A stretch of 64,000 nt of DNA from UBA2040 sp041674745 (GCA_041674745.1 JBAYVD010000001.1:248001-312000); one strand, 5' to 3'. Counted from the stretch's first letter, positions 17,421-26,386 are shown. The notes: generated by a model from the letters alone, not told the origin. Numbers and translations: made by a program.

Positions 17421-17454
17421 AAAAGGGTTATCAAAACTGATAACCCTTTTTTTA
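17421..17454 (+). terminator. terminator of the cyclase-family gene
   Basis: AGGGTTATC and GATAACCCT form a perfect stem with a short loop (17425-17448), followed by a T-run. A-tract and T-tract symmetry would let it work in both directions. Confidence 0.88.
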
Positions 17455-17787
17455 CTTCAGATTGGCTGAAGACCCAAGTTTTCATTGCCCGTAGTTAAGG
17501 CACAATTCTTTTGGGTAAATAAAATTCTGGTTACTTGTAAATGTCGTTACTCTTACAAGTCTCTAAATGCTTAATGAGAAGAACTATAAACTCTTATATC
17601 AAACTAAAAAATGAAACCGCCTCTCCAAGCAGCTACATCATCAAAGCAAAAAAAGAACATTAAAAATAACCAGAATTTTTCTCCTTATTTCCTATAACGA
17701 ATATACAATGTCTATTTCGAACGGAATAAGACTATTTATCAAAACACACCTTCCATCGAATATTTCGTGTATGTTAATTAACCAAGC
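17455..17787. other. 333-bp gap between convergent genes, no gene seen
   Basis: No open frame of note on either strand. The only local structure seen is an 8-bp inverted repeat (ACTTGTAA with TTACAAGT, near 17537-17564), without a T-run. AT-rich; no tRNA or known RNA fold recognised. It could hold the 3' untranslated region of the LytTR gene or a degraded sequence. Confidence 0.5.
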
Positions 17788-18531
17788 CTAAATTGTTTCG
17801 AGAATTTTAAAGAAAAGATCTCGTTTGGTTGGTGAAAGGGGAATATGAGAGCCGTCTTTCATCACCACAGAGCCACCGTCTACCTTGTTGTAGCGATCCA
17901 CAAAATCGATATTAATAAGGTGTGATTGTTGGACCCGGAGGAAATTATAATTGGACAAAAGAACTTCATATTCTTTTAATGTTTTGGAAACGAATATCTT
18001 ATTGCCGTTGTCCAGGAAAAAAGTGGTGTAGTTACGATCGGCTTCGCATCGAATGATGGAATCCAATTCTACAACATGAACACTTTCAAGTGTTTTGAGC
18101 ACCAAACGTCGCTTTTTAGGTGTGGAGACATTGTATTGCAAAGCTTCCAATTGCAAATTGGATTGTTTTTGTTGAACATTTTCAACCGCTTTGTTGATAG
18201 CGGCATGCAATTCATCCGGATCAATTGGTTTTAATATATAATCGAGCGCAGAAAATTTAATGGCTTTAATCGCAAACTCTTCATGGGCAGTAATGAAAAT
18301 CACGCAAAAATCTTTGTGTTGCGTAGCTTTTAGGACCTCAAAACCGGTTCCATCCGGCAATTGAATGTCCAATAAGACAATTTGAGGTTTCAAACGATCG
18401 ATCGATTGAATGCCACTCTCTACACTACTTCCCTCGGTGCTAATCGCCAACGGATAATCAAATGACTGAATGATTTTGGCAATCAAATCCCTTGTTCTTT
18501 TTTCGTCGTCTATTATTAAAACATTTATCAT
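17788..18531 (-). CDS. LytTR-family response regulator
   Basis: A 247-residue two-component regulator. The receiver domain (residues 1-120) has the acidic pocket NVLIIDDEKRTRD, the phospho-acceptor Asp in QIVLLDIQLPDGTG, and the switch Thr/Lys in FITAHEE and YILKPID. The C-terminal LytTR DNA-binding domain (about 145-247) carries RCEADRNYTTFFL and FLRVQQSHLINIDFV. It is encoded 22 bp after the histidine kinase and will be its partner. Targets are unknown. Confidence 0.93.
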   Translation of the reverse strand: MINVLIIDDEKRTRDLIAKIIQSFDYPLAISTEGSSVESGIQSIDRLKPQIVLLDIQLPDGTGFEVLKATQHKDFCVIFITAHEEFAIKAIKFSALDYILKPIDPDELHAAINKAVENVQQKQSNLQLEALQYNVSTPKKRRLVLKTLESVHVVELDSIIRCEADRNYTTFFLDNGNKIFVSKTLKEYEVLLSNYNFLRVQQSHLINIDFVDRYNKVDGGSVVMKDGSHIPLSPTKRDLFFKILETI

Positions 18532-18552
18532 ATGATACGTACGTAAATTAGT

Positions 18553-20766
18553 TCAAATTAGTTCATTTATGCAGGGCAAAGAAATTATAACCCTTGTTCC
18601 AGATTGACTATTTCCCTCTAAATCTGAGATTTTTAAATAACCGTTGGTATTGTGTTTTTCGTTCAAAATTTTAATACGGTCCTGGGTGATTTGAAGAGCC
18701 ATACTTGTATGTTCTTTGCTTTTTTTTAACCTTTCTGATTCCTCTCTGCCTATTCCATTGTCCTCAATTTCAATTTTCAACATGTCATTTTCTTTGGAGA
18801 ACCGAATAGAAATATGACCATTCTCTAGGGTGTGCAATTGACCATGTTCAATTGAATTCTCTACAAAAGGCTGGGTAATCATGGGTGGAATTTTGACGTT
18901 GTCATAGATTAATTTTTCTGGACAAATGATTTCAAAATCAAAGCGGTCTTCAAATCTCAGTTTTTGGGTTTCCAAATATTTTTGAAGAATTTCTATTTCA
19001 GTTTCTAGACTGATAAATTCTTTTGGCGAATTTTCGAGTATCAAACGAATCAACCTCGAAAAATTGACGAGGAATTTGCTGGAGTTTTTCACGTCATTTT
19101 CAAAAATATAACTTTGAATAACAGACATCGCATTGAAAATGAAATGGGGATTCATTTGTGTGCGCAACAATATTTGAGACATTTCGGCTTCTCGCCGTTT
19201 CTGCTGCAAAGAAATTCTACGATTTCTGGAAATGACAATGACGACTCCAAGGAATACAATGATGACAAAACCCAAGATAATGTAAGTTTGTAGATTGTTC
19301 CGTAAAGAAATGTTTTCCAATTTGGTCTTCGTCAACTCTTTTTCACGTTTCTGCTTTTCTAATATGCTTGTTTGCTTCGCGATTAATTCATCACGTTGCT
19401 CACTTCTGTATATTTCATTCAGTTCTGCGATCCGACGAGCCGCAACATTTTTATTGTTTTTCTGGGAAAACATGACATAGCGCTCGAGATATTGTAGCGC
19501 TTTTGACTGATTGCCTTGTGCTTCATAAATTTCGGCAATTACAGGATAAATTTCGTGTGCTTTCTCCGTATTACCTAGTTTGTTTTGTGCTTCAATCGAT
19601 AGGTTCAAATGATGTAAAGCTTCAGTATAACTCTTTCGCTTTTTTGCTATGATACCTTTTAATTCATATACTTCAGCTTTAATTTCTTCATTCAAACTTT
19701 GATTCAAATAGTTCAAAGCAACATCCAAATGTTGTATGGCGGCATCATATTCTTCTTTGTCTACATAGGTTTTGGCCAAATTTAATTCAGCAATGCCCAA
19801 TCCACCGTTGCTTTTGGCGATTTTTAATTCCACAATTGCCCGTGCGCTTAATTCAAAGCTTTCGCTAAATTTTTTCTGCAAACGTTTAACATTCGATTGT
19901 GATACCAACGCCAATCCCTTTAATCTGAAATCAGAATAGACTTTCGCATAATTGTAGGAATTTTCAAAGTAATAAAGCGCTTCCTTCAAATTTTGAATAA
20001 CAATTTGTTTTTCACCAACCCGTTTTGCAATTAATGGTAGCAATGAATAGTTTTGAGCGCCTTTTGCATAGGATAATGAGAGCAATTCTTTTGACAAAGC
20101 CAAATCAGGTTGACCAAAGAAATCGTAAACGGCCGATTGGAAATAATAACTCATTGCCAAATCAGATTTGTTCTGGGTTTTTTTTGCAGCATCAAAAGCT
20201 TTCTCAGCATAAAGCAAAGCTGCCTCTTTGTTTTTGTTCAGTGTTTCATTGTACGAAATATAGCAGCATGTTCGGCAAATTTCAGCATTGTCATTCAGTT
20301 TAATCCCAAGAATAAGTGCTTTTTTCAACCAAGAATCGGCTTGATGATGTTGGATTTTTACAGTGTAATAGTATCCGAGATTTTGTAGAATTTTTTGTTG
20401 TTTATGCAAGGACTCGTTCGATAAATTTACACCTTCGAAAGGTTGGATAGAGCGATAAAGCGAACTAAAATCTCTTTCCAATCGATAAACCAACGCATTG
20501 AACAAAGCGACATCTATTGTCGTTTTTGTTGAACCTTGTTTGGCGAAAAAGTTCACTTTTGACTGAATATCCTGCGTTTTTTTTAAATTCTTGTCAGAAT
20601 AATATTCTCCCAATTCAATGAGTCGGATGATTTTGAGGTCTGTTTCTTTGGTTTCGCGTACAGCACGAATCATCTGTTTCTCCGATTGGGCAAAGGACAA
20701 AGAGGAACATCCCCAAATGAAGAAGAAGGGTAAAATGAATCGGAGTGCTGGAGAAATTAATTTCAT
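18553..20766 (-). CDS. TPR-containing LytS-type sensor histidine kinase
   Basis: About 737 residues. A signal peptide (ALRFILPFFFIWGCSSLSFAQ) leads to a periplasmic region of TPR-like helical repeats (about residues 60-430). A short coiled coil and one membrane helix (TYIILGFVIIVFLGVVIVIS) follow, then a cytoplasmic kinase domain. The phospho-accepting His is in QMNPHFIFNAMSVIQS, the N box is NSIEHGQ, and the G box is DNGIGREES. This is the usual Bacteroidota TPR-kinase layout. The frame opens at TTG 20802, but ATG 20766 gives a proper signal peptide and was chosen. It is co-transcribed with the LytTR regulator. Confidence 0.92.
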   Translation of the reverse strand: MKLISPALRFILPFFFIWGCSSLSFAQSEKQMIRAVRETKETDLKIIRLIELGEYYSDKNLKKTQDIQSKVNFFAKQGSTKTTIDVALFNALVYRLERDFSSLYRSIQPFEGVNLSNESLHKQQKILQNLGYYYTVKIQHHQADSWLKKALILGIKLNDNAEICRTCCYISYNETLNKNKEAALLYAEKAFDAAKKTQNKSDLAMSYYFQSAVYDFFGQPDLALSKELLSLSYAKGAQNYSLLPLIAKRVGEKQIVIQNLKEALYYFENSYNYAKVYSDFRLKGLALVSQSNVKRLQKKFSESFELSARAIVELKIAKSNGGLGIAELNLAKTYVDKEEYDAAIQHLDVALNYLNQSLNEEIKAEVYELKGIIAKKRKSYTEALHHLNLSIEAQNKLGNTEKAHEIYPVIAEIYEAQGNQSKALQYLERYVMFSQKNNKNVAARRIAELNEIYRSEQRDELIAKQTSILEKQKREKELTKTKLENISLRNNLQTYIILGFVIIVFLGVVIVISRNRRISLQQKRREAEMSQILLRTQMNPHFIFNAMSVIQSYIFENDVKNSSKFLVNFSRLIRLILENSPKEFISLETEIEILQKYLETQKLRFEDRFDFEIICPEKLIYDNVKIPPMITQPFVENSIEHGQLHTLENGHISIRFSKENDMLKIEIEDNGIGREESERLKKSKEHTSMALQITQDRIKILNEKHNTNGYLKISDLEGNSQSGTRVIISLPCINELI

Positions 20767-20825
20767 TTTAAGTGCATTAAAGATAGAACTTTTTAGCGAC
20801 AAGTCATCTTTCCATAGAAAGCCAT

Positions 20826-20833
20826 TATCTTTG
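20826..20833 (+). promoter_or_regulatory. predicted -7 element for leuS
   Basis: TATCTTTG matches TAnnTTTG exactly, 25 bases before the leuS ATG. On the other strand, TATCTTTA (20785-20778) is a one-mismatch -7 for the divergent kinase gene. Confidence 0.5.
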
Positions 20834-20858
20834 TGTCGAAATTAAACAGTAGCAAAAA

Positions 20859-23792
20859 ATGGAGTACGATTTCAGGAAAATTGAAACCGAATGGCAAAAA
20901 AAGTGGGCCGAGAATAAAACCAACGAAGTGGTTGAAAACCCCAATCAACCAAAATTCTATGTTTTGGATATGTTTCCGTATCCATCCGGAGCAGGTTTGC
21001 ACGTCGGTCATCCACTCGGCTACATCGCTTCTGATATTTTTTCGCGCTACAAAAAATTGAAAGGTTTCAATGTGCTACACCCAATGGGGTATGATTCGTT
21101 TGGATTGCCAGCGGAACAATATGCCATTCAAACCGGGCAGCATCCAGCAATTACTACTGAAACCAATATCGCTCGCTACCGAGAACAATTGGACAAAATG
21201 GGTTTCAGTTTCGATTGGGACCGTGAAGTGCGCACCTCTTCGCCAGACTATTACAAATGGACGCAGTGGATTTTCAAACAATTGTTCAACGCTTGGTTCA
21301 ACAACGATACTCACAAAGCTGAAAATATTTCGAGCTTAATTACGCATTTTGAAACAAAAGGAAATACGGGCATCAACGCGTGTAGCGATTTTGAAAAAAC
21401 TTTCTCGGCAGCAGAATGGAACAATTATTCCGAAGCCGAAAAAGAAAATACATTGCAAGAATACCGCCTGGCTTTTTTAGCGGATTCATGGGTAAACTGG
21501 TGTCCCGCTTTGGGAACGGTTTTGGCCAACGATGAAGTGGTAAACGGCGTTTCTGAGCGTGGTGGTCACCCTGTTGAACAAAAACTCATGCGCCAATGGT
21601 CGATGCGAATAAAAGCGTATGCTCAACGCCTGTTGGACGGATTGGAAACCCTGGATTGGACGGATTCTATCAAAGAAATTCAACGCAACTGGATCGGAAA
21701 GTCGGAAGGATGCTCCGTTTTCTTCCAGGTGGATAGTTTAGCATCCAGCAGCGAAGCGGTCCAGCTTCCAGCAGCGGAGCGGTCTAATTTATCAATCGAA
21801 GTCTTTACCACCCGCCCCGACACTATTTTCGGCGTTTCCTTCATGGTACTCGCTCCAGAACATCCTTTGGTGAATGTAATTACCACACCAGAACAAAAAG
21901 AAACCGTAGAAAATTACAAAAAAGAAGCTTCTTTAAAATCAGAACGCGACCGACAGTCGGACGTGAAAAACATTTCAGGTGCCAACACGGGCGCTTTTGC
22001 GATTCATCCTTTTACAGGCGAGAAAATTCAAATATGGATTGGTGATTACGTGTTGGCGAGTTACGGAACGGGGGCTGTAATGGCTGTTCCCTGTGGTGAC
22101 CAGCGTGATTGGGATTTTGCGAAGCATTTTGGTATTGAAATCTTCAATATTTTTGATAATGTAGATATTTCTGAAGCTGCTTATACCGAAAAAGAAGGCG
22201 TGATTGCAAATTCCGATTTCTTGAGTGGATTGCCGATCAAAAAAGCCATGAAATTGGCCATTCATAAAATTGAAGAACAAGGCATCGGAAAAGGAAAAAT
22301 CAATTACCGTTTGCGCGATGCGATTTTCTCTCGTCAGCGGTATTGGGGAGAACCTTTCCCGGTTTATTTTGAAAACGACTTGCCAAAATTGGTGAACGAT
22401 GACCAATTGCCGATTCGTTTGCCCGAAGTAGACAAATATTTGCCAACCGAAGAAGGTGAACCACCTTTGGCGCGCGCGACGAAAGAAGCGTGGAAAGAGC
22501 AATTCCAAGGCGACCGCATGGATTACAACACCATGCCAGGTTGGGCCGGAAGTTCGTGGTATTTCTTGCGCTACATGGATCCAAAAAACGACAATGAATT
22601 CGTTGCCAAAGAAAAAGTAGACTATTGGAAGAACGTAGATTTGTACATCGGAGGAGCAGAACACGCAACCGGACACTTGTTGTATGCACGTTTCTGGACG
22701 AAATTCTTAAACGATTTAGGCTACATTCCGTTTGATGAACCTTTCCAAAAAATGATCAATCAGGGGATGATTTTGGGGAGAAGTAGTTTTGTTTATCGAC
22801 TTAATTATATTACGGTGCCTTCAGGTCAGACTATTGAAAATGCAGACCCATTAATTTTTGTAAGTACTACTTTTTTAAAGGACTTTAAAATTAATCTATT
22901 GCTTAGAAAAAAAGTACAAGACATTCTCAATAAGTATAATAAAACATTAGAATTTATTCTTGATTTTCAGGCACTTCACGGGGACATTTCAATGGTAGAC
23001 AATGACATACTTGATGTCGAAGCCTTCAAAAAATGGAGACCAGAATTCAAAGATGCAGAGTTCATCCGCGAAGACGACGGCACCTACCTCTGCGGTCACG
23101 AAGTAGAAAAAATGTCCAAGTCCAAATACAACGTACAAACCCCAGACGAACTCGTAGAGAAATTTGGGGCAGATACCTTGCGGATGTATGAGATGTTCTT
23201 AGGTCCATTGGAACAAAGCAAACCGTGGGATACCAAAGGAATCAACGGCGTGCACAATTTCCTGCGCAAGTTTTGGCGTTTGTTTCACGATGCAGAAAAT
23301 AATTTTGCGTTGAGTGTTGGCGAACCGAGCAAAGACAATCTGAAAACTTTGCACAAAACCATCAAGAAGATAGGCGAAGATTTGGAGCGTTTTTCGTTCA
23401 ACACAGGCGTTTCTACGTTCATGATTTGTGTCAACGAATTGACGGATCAGAAGTGCAACAACCGCGCTATTTTATCTGAATTGGTGGTCTTGCTTTCATC
23501 CTTTGCACCGCACATTTGCGAAGAATTGTGGAGGCAATTGGGCAATACGGAAACGGTTACTAAAGCCACCTTCCCGGTGTTTGACGAAAAGCACTTGGTA
23601 GAATCCAGTTTTGAATATCCCGTATCTTTCAATGGAAAATTGCGGTTTAAAGCCAATTTGGACCTTAGTTTAACCGTTCCTCAAATTCAAGAAGCCGTGA
23701 TGGCCATGGAGGAATCACAGAAATATCTGGAAGGGAAGGAACCGAAAAAGGTGATCATTGTTCCTGGGCGAATTGTGAATTTTGTGGTGTAA
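20859..23792 (+). CDS. leuS: leucyl-tRNA synthetase
   Basis: A 977-residue class Ia synthetase that charges tRNA-Leu. The HIGH-type motif is PYPSGAGLHVGHPLGY (near residue 45), and the KMSKS motif is VEKMSKSKYN (near 750). The CP1 editing domain has the TTRPDTIFG motif (near 315). The Bacteroidota-type insert before WVNWCPALGTVLANDEV is normal. Two oddities: an 18-bp near-perfect duplication encodes about 15 extra residues (SSSEAVQLPAAERSN, near residues 295-309); and between FVYRL and VEAFKKWRPE there is an AT-rich insert about 30 residues longer than I recall in relatives, with different codon use. The frame is intact throughout, so the enzyme should be functional. Confidence 0.96.
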   Translation: MEYDFRKIETEWQKKWAENKTNEVVENPNQPKFYVLDMFPYPSGAGLHVGHPLGYIASDIFSRYKKLKGFNVLHPMGYDSFGLPAEQYAIQTGQHPAITTETNIARYREQLDKMGFSFDWDREVRTSSPDYYKWTQWIFKQLFNAWFNNDTHKAENISSLITHFETKGNTGINACSDFEKTFSAAEWNNYSEAEKENTLQEYRLAFLADSWVNWCPALGTVLANDEVVNGVSERGGHPVEQKLMRQWSMRIKAYAQRLLDGLETLDWTDSIKEIQRNWIGKSEGCSVFFQVDSLASSSEAVQLPAAERSNLSIEVFTTRPDTIFGVSFMVLAPEHPLVNVITTPEQKETVENYKKEASLKSERDRQSDVKNISGANTGAFAIHPFTGEKIQIWIGDYVLASYGTGAVMAVPCGDQRDWDFAKHFGIEIFNIFDNVDISEAAYTEKEGVIANSDFLSGLPIKKAMKLAIHKIEEQGIGKGKINYRLRDAIFSRQRYWGEPFPVYFENDLPKLVNDDQLPIRLPEVDKYLPTEEGEPPLARATKEAWKEQFQGDRMDYNTMPGWAGSSWYFLRYMDPKNDNEFVAKEKVDYWKNVDLYIGGAEHATGHLLYARFWTKFLNDLGYIPFDEPFQKMINQGMILGRSSFVYRLNYITVPSGQTIENADPLIFVSTTFLKDFKINLLLRKKVQDILNKYNKTLEFILDFQALHGDISMVDNDILDVEAFKKWRPEFKDAEFIREDDGTYLCGHEVEKMSKSKYNVQTPDELVEKFGADTLRMYEMFLGPLEQSKPWDTKGINGVHNFLRKFWRLFHDAENNFALSVGEPSKDNLKTLHKTIKKIGEDLERFSFNTGVSTFMICVNELTDQKCNNRAILSELVVLLSSFAPHICEELWRQLGNTETVTKATFPVFDEKHLVESSFEYPVSFNGKLRFKANLDLSLTVPQIQEAVMAMEESQKYLEGKEPKKVIIVPGRIVNFVV
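21744..21784 (+). repeat. 18-bp direct duplication inside leuS
   Basis: TCCAGCAGCGAAGCGGTC (21744-21761) recurs at 21767-21784 with one change (A to G), separated by 5 bp. The copies are in different reading phases (offset 23 bp), so the encoded residues differ. Confidence 0.85.
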
Positions 23793-23827
23793 ACAGTAGT
23801 ACCCAAGTTTATTTTAATTTTTATTGC

Positions 23828-24055
23828 ATGGAAAATAATAATCAAGCGCATCCGAAAAGATGGAAAGTCGCTCTACTCATTTGGATTTTTATATTCCCGT
23901 TTATTTCGGTGGTCCCAATTCTATTACAACCTGTTTTGTTGCCATTAAAAACATGGCAAAGACCTTTGACCATGAGTTTAATTCTTGTGCCCATCATGGT
24001 GTATTTCTATTTGCCTTTTTTGCACAAGCGCTTTTTCAAGTGGTTGCGGAAGTGA
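23828..24055 (+). CDS. small two-helix membrane protein
   Basis: 75 residues with a basic N-terminal tail (NNQAHPKRWK) and two membrane segments (VALLIWIFIFPFISVVPILL and PLTMSLILVPIMVYFYLP), ending HKRFFKWLRK. The pattern resembles the membrane tail of COG3224 antibiotic-biosynthesis-monooxygenase-like proteins, here without the enzyme domain. That resemblance is from memory. It lies 35 bp after leuS and may share its transcript. An overlapping frame at 23860 is a shadow. Confidence 0.65.
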   Translation: MENNNQAHPKRWKVALLIWIFIFPFISVVPILLQPVLLPLKTWQRPLTMSLILVPIMVYFYLPFLHKRFFKWLRK

Positions 24056-24163
24056 TTCAGTTACCCTATAATTTTGCCTTGCCGAAATAAATCATACGAA
24101 AAGAATCAATTTCTACGTTCTTGCAGAATAGGTTAGTTTATGTCAACGGATTTTGGCACACCA

Positions 24164-24194
24164 TTTGAAGGTAACTTATTAACTAATAGTTTTT
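24164..24194 (+). promoter_or_regulatory. predicted promoter for the DUF3108 gene
   Basis: TTTG (24164-24167), 19 bases, then TAGTTTTT (24187-24194), one mismatch from TAnnTTTG. It ends 3 bases before the ATG, so the leader would be minimal. Confidence 0.35.
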
Positions 24195-24197
24195 ACG

Positions 24198-24983
24198 ATG
24201 AAAAAGTTAATTTATTTATGCACGGCATTGGTAGGATTGGGAATGTTGGTCAGTGGTACCGAAGTAAAATACCCAGAAAGAGCCAATTCGGCCTTTGGTG
24301 TCGGTGAAAAGCTGCGTTACCGAATTACGTATGGATTCATGGATGCTGGAGAAGCGGTTTTAGAGATCAAAAGCACTTCTAAAAAAGGAAATGGACGTGA
24401 ATTGTTTCAAGCAACGGGAACAGGTCGCACACTGGGCGGATTCAATGCATTTTACAAAGTAGAGGATGTGTACGAAACCTTTTTGGACAAACAGGGAATT
24501 TTCCCCTGGTTTTTCAAACGGCGCGTAGACGAAGGAGGATACAAAATCAACCAAGATTATACCTTCAAACATGATCAATACAAGGTAGAAAACGAAGAAG
24601 GAAAGGAATATAAAATACCAATGGGTATACAAGACATGATTTCTTCTTTCTATTATGCGCGCACGATTCGGATGGAATACATGAAAATTGATCAAGTTTT
24701 TGCCTTCAATTGTTTCATGGACGGAGAAATTTGGCCGTTGAAAGTGAAATACGTGGGGGATGAAACCATTCATATTCGTAAGGGCAAATTCAAATGTCAT
24801 AAGTTCGTTCCCGTAGTGCAAACTGGGCGCTATTTCAAAAGCGAAGAAGATGTAAATTTTTGGGTAACAGCAGATGACAATAAAATTCCGATTTTGGTGA
24901 AAGCGAAAATTCCAGTAGGTGTAGTGAAAATGCACTTGGTAGAATGGGACAATTTAAAAAACCCATTTTCATCCAAAATCTAA
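24198..24983 (+). CDS. DUF3108-domain exported protein
   Basis: A 261-residue protein with a signal peptide (LIYLCTALVGLGMLVSG). The body is a DUF3108 domain: FGVGEKLRYRITYGFMDAGE at the start, FYKVEDVYETFLDKQG in the middle, and a C-terminal VNFWVTADDNKIPILVKAK strand pair. The family is a lipoprotein-carrier-like half-barrel of unknown role in the periplasm. A UUCG-loop terminator lies 22 bp after the stop, so it is a single-gene unit. Confidence 0.85.
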   Translation: MKKLIYLCTALVGLGMLVSGTEVKYPERANSAFGVGEKLRYRITYGFMDAGEAVLEIKSTSKKGNGRELFQATGTGRTLGGFNAFYKVEDVYETFLDKQGIFPWFFKRRVDEGGYKINQDYTFKHDQYKVENEEGKEYKIPMGIQDMISSFYYARTIRMEYMKIDQVFAFNCFMDGEIWPLKVKYVGDETIHIRKGKFKCHKFVPVVQTGRYFKSEEDVNFWVTADDNKIPILVKAKIPVGVVKMHLVEWDNLKNPFSSKI

Positions 24984-25004
24984 ATAAAACAAAAAAAAAG
25001 AATA

Positions 25005-25032
25005 AAAAAGGGAGACTTCGGTTTCCCTTTTT
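25005..25032 (+). terminator. terminator of the DUF3108 gene
   Basis: AAGGGAGAC and GTTTCCCTT pair around a TTCG tetraloop, flanked by an A-run and a T-run. One G-U pair in the stem. Confidence 0.88.
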
Positions 25033-25135
25033 CGATTTTTATATATTTTAGTCCAGTTGATTTAATTGAGAAATATTTTAAAAAGAAGCTCGACGAATCA
25101 TGAATTGAATTAATTTTGCTCTAAATTTCGAATAT

Positions 25136-25423
25136 ATGATAATGGAAGGATTCACATTGGTTGAAAAGGAAGTCATAGCCGACTTCCATTTTCCAGACGA
25201 CGAAGTTTTGAAGAAAGAAAGTGATAAACACTTGCGCCAAAAAAGCTTGGATAAGGCAATTGCTTTGGGAAACATTGAACATCATAAAGTGCGAATTTAT
25301 TTTGCAGATGATCAAGGTGAAAAATATGTAGAAACAACAATTTGGGGATTGACGGATCATGAAATCTTATTGAAAAAGAACGTCATGTTGCCCATACACC
25401 GCATTATTAAATTAGAAATATAA
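25136..25423 (+). CDS. small conserved protein, unknown function
   Basis: 95 residues, or 93 if translation starts at the in-frame ATG 25142. It is soluble and charged, with predicted helix in the first 45 residues and a C-terminal strand pair (VRIYFADDQGEKYVETTIWG ... IHRIIKLEI). No signal peptide or known catalytic motif. I believe it is conserved in Flavobacteriia. It sits 8 bp upstream of the acidic-tail gene, and the two form an operon. A TAAATTTC sequence (25122-25129), one base off the -7 consensus, precedes it. Confidence 0.72.
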   Translation: MIMEGFTLVEKEVIADFHFPDDEVLKKESDKHLRQKSLDKAIALGNIEHHKVRIYFADDQGEKYVETTIWGLTDHEILLKKNVMLPIHRIIKLEI

Positions 25424-25431
25424 TAGCAGTA

Positions 25432-25782
25432 ATGACAAAGAAGCGTGCCATAGTAAGCTACGACAAGCTCGATATCGAGCAGAAGAAAGGAATTCTGAAA
25501 GAATTTCCGGATGGATACATTAACCACATGACGCAAATCAAAACACCGAATGGAGAGATTTTGGATGCGTTGATTTGGGAGACGGAGGAAACTATTTATT
25601 TGGTGAAATTCCCGAAAGTGATGAAACCAATTGTGACAGACGACGACGATGACGATGACGACGACGCGGTAGATGAAATCGATGACAAAGACATCAAAGA
25701 CGATGATGACAGCGTTGACGATGACGACGACGAAGAATCGTATGACAAGCCGGAAGTAGATGAAGAAGACGACGAGGATTAA
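25432..25782 (+). CDS. small protein with Asp-rich C-terminal tail
   Basis: 116 residues. The first 65 form a small folded domain (IVSYDKLDIEQKKGILKEFP, then INHMTQIKTPNGEILDALIW and TIYLVKFPK). The rest is an acidic low-complexity tail of mostly Asp with some Glu, made from GAC/GAT repeats. Similar proteins are conserved in Bacteroidota and are sometimes annotated as 'DNA primase'; nothing here supports that. The tail could bind cations or basic proteins (inference). It is second in a two-gene operon ending at a strong terminator. Confidence 0.75.
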   Translation: MTKKRAIVSYDKLDIEQKKGILKEFPDGYINHMTQIKTPNGEILDALIWETEETIYLVKFPKVMKPIVTDDDDDDDDDAVDEIDDKDIKDDDDSVDDDDDEESYDKPEVDEEDDED

Positions 25783-25802
25783 TTCTCATTCATAAGCAAT
25801 GA

Positions 25803-25836
25803 AAAAACGCCCTTTCCATATGGAAGGGGCGTTTTT
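25803..25836. terminator. bidirectional terminator
   Basis: AAAAACGCCC and GGGGCGTTTTT are arms of a long near-perfect palindrome (inner part TTCCATATGGAA). It has A-runs and T-runs on both sides and serves the convergent genes ending at 25782 and 25856. Confidence 0.9.
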
Positions 25837-25855
25837 GCTTTTGTTGTAATTTTAT

Positions 25856-26386
25856 TTATTTCGCTTTGTAAATATTTCCTTTTTTGATTTGAGTACCCGA
25901 GGAGAGCGTCAAATTGAAAGTAGCAATGATTCCGTCGGTGGTGTTGTTCTTTTTAATGAGTAAACTCCCAGAAGTAGCTTCGATCAGTCCGGTAGTTGGA
26001 GAGTAAAAATCTGCTTGAAATTTTTTAGAACTTCCTATTGGGCCAATGTTTAAATTGTCTTGGGTGCCTGTCGGAAAATTGAGTTGAATATCCATGTAAC
26101 CTGCCGCATTGGAGTCATTGCCGTTGGCCCAAAAAACACTGGTAGTCTGTGGGTCCGTTTGATAAACAACCGCAGTACCGGTCTTTTGCACATTGTCAAT
26201 TTGAAAGCAAAATGAAATTCCTTCGCCACAAATTCCTTCTCCGTTGTATTGACATTTTTGATCTTGTGCTTTTTTTACGTTTTTCACGTAGTTATCAGCC
26301 GTTGGATCGGAGCAACCTTTTTTATTACACGACAGTGTCGCAGCAGAAATTAAAAGAAGGGCGAGTAGGGAGTGGAAATTTTTCAT
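25856..26386 (-). CDS. predicted lipoprotein with Cys-rich N-terminal motif
   Basis: 176 residues. A lipoprotein signal (LALLLISAATLSC) is followed at once by GCSDPTADNYVKNVKKAQDQ and KCQYNGEG. This is a short version of the 'CTDPxAxNYxxxAxxxDGSCxY' motif frequent in secreted Bacteroidota proteins. The C-terminal part is beta-rich and polar, with a GTQDNLNIGPIGSSKKFQAD stretch. Function unknown. It is a single gene between the bidirectional terminator and the lepA 3' end. Confidence 0.75.
   Translation of the reverse strand: MKNFHSLLALLLISAATLSCNKKGCSDPTADNYVKNVKKAQDQKCQYNGEGICGEGISFCFQIDNVQKTGTAVVYQTDPQTTSVFWANGNDSNAAGYMDIQLNFPTGTQDNLNIGPIGSSKKFQADFYSPTTGLIEATSGSLLIKKNNTTDGIIATFNLTLSSGTQIKKGNIYKAK

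Noticed and set aside
21975..22676. 233-codon minus-strand open frame inside leuS
   Set aside because: Long but fully antisense to conserved leuS sequence, and the translation has the odd composition of a shadow frame.
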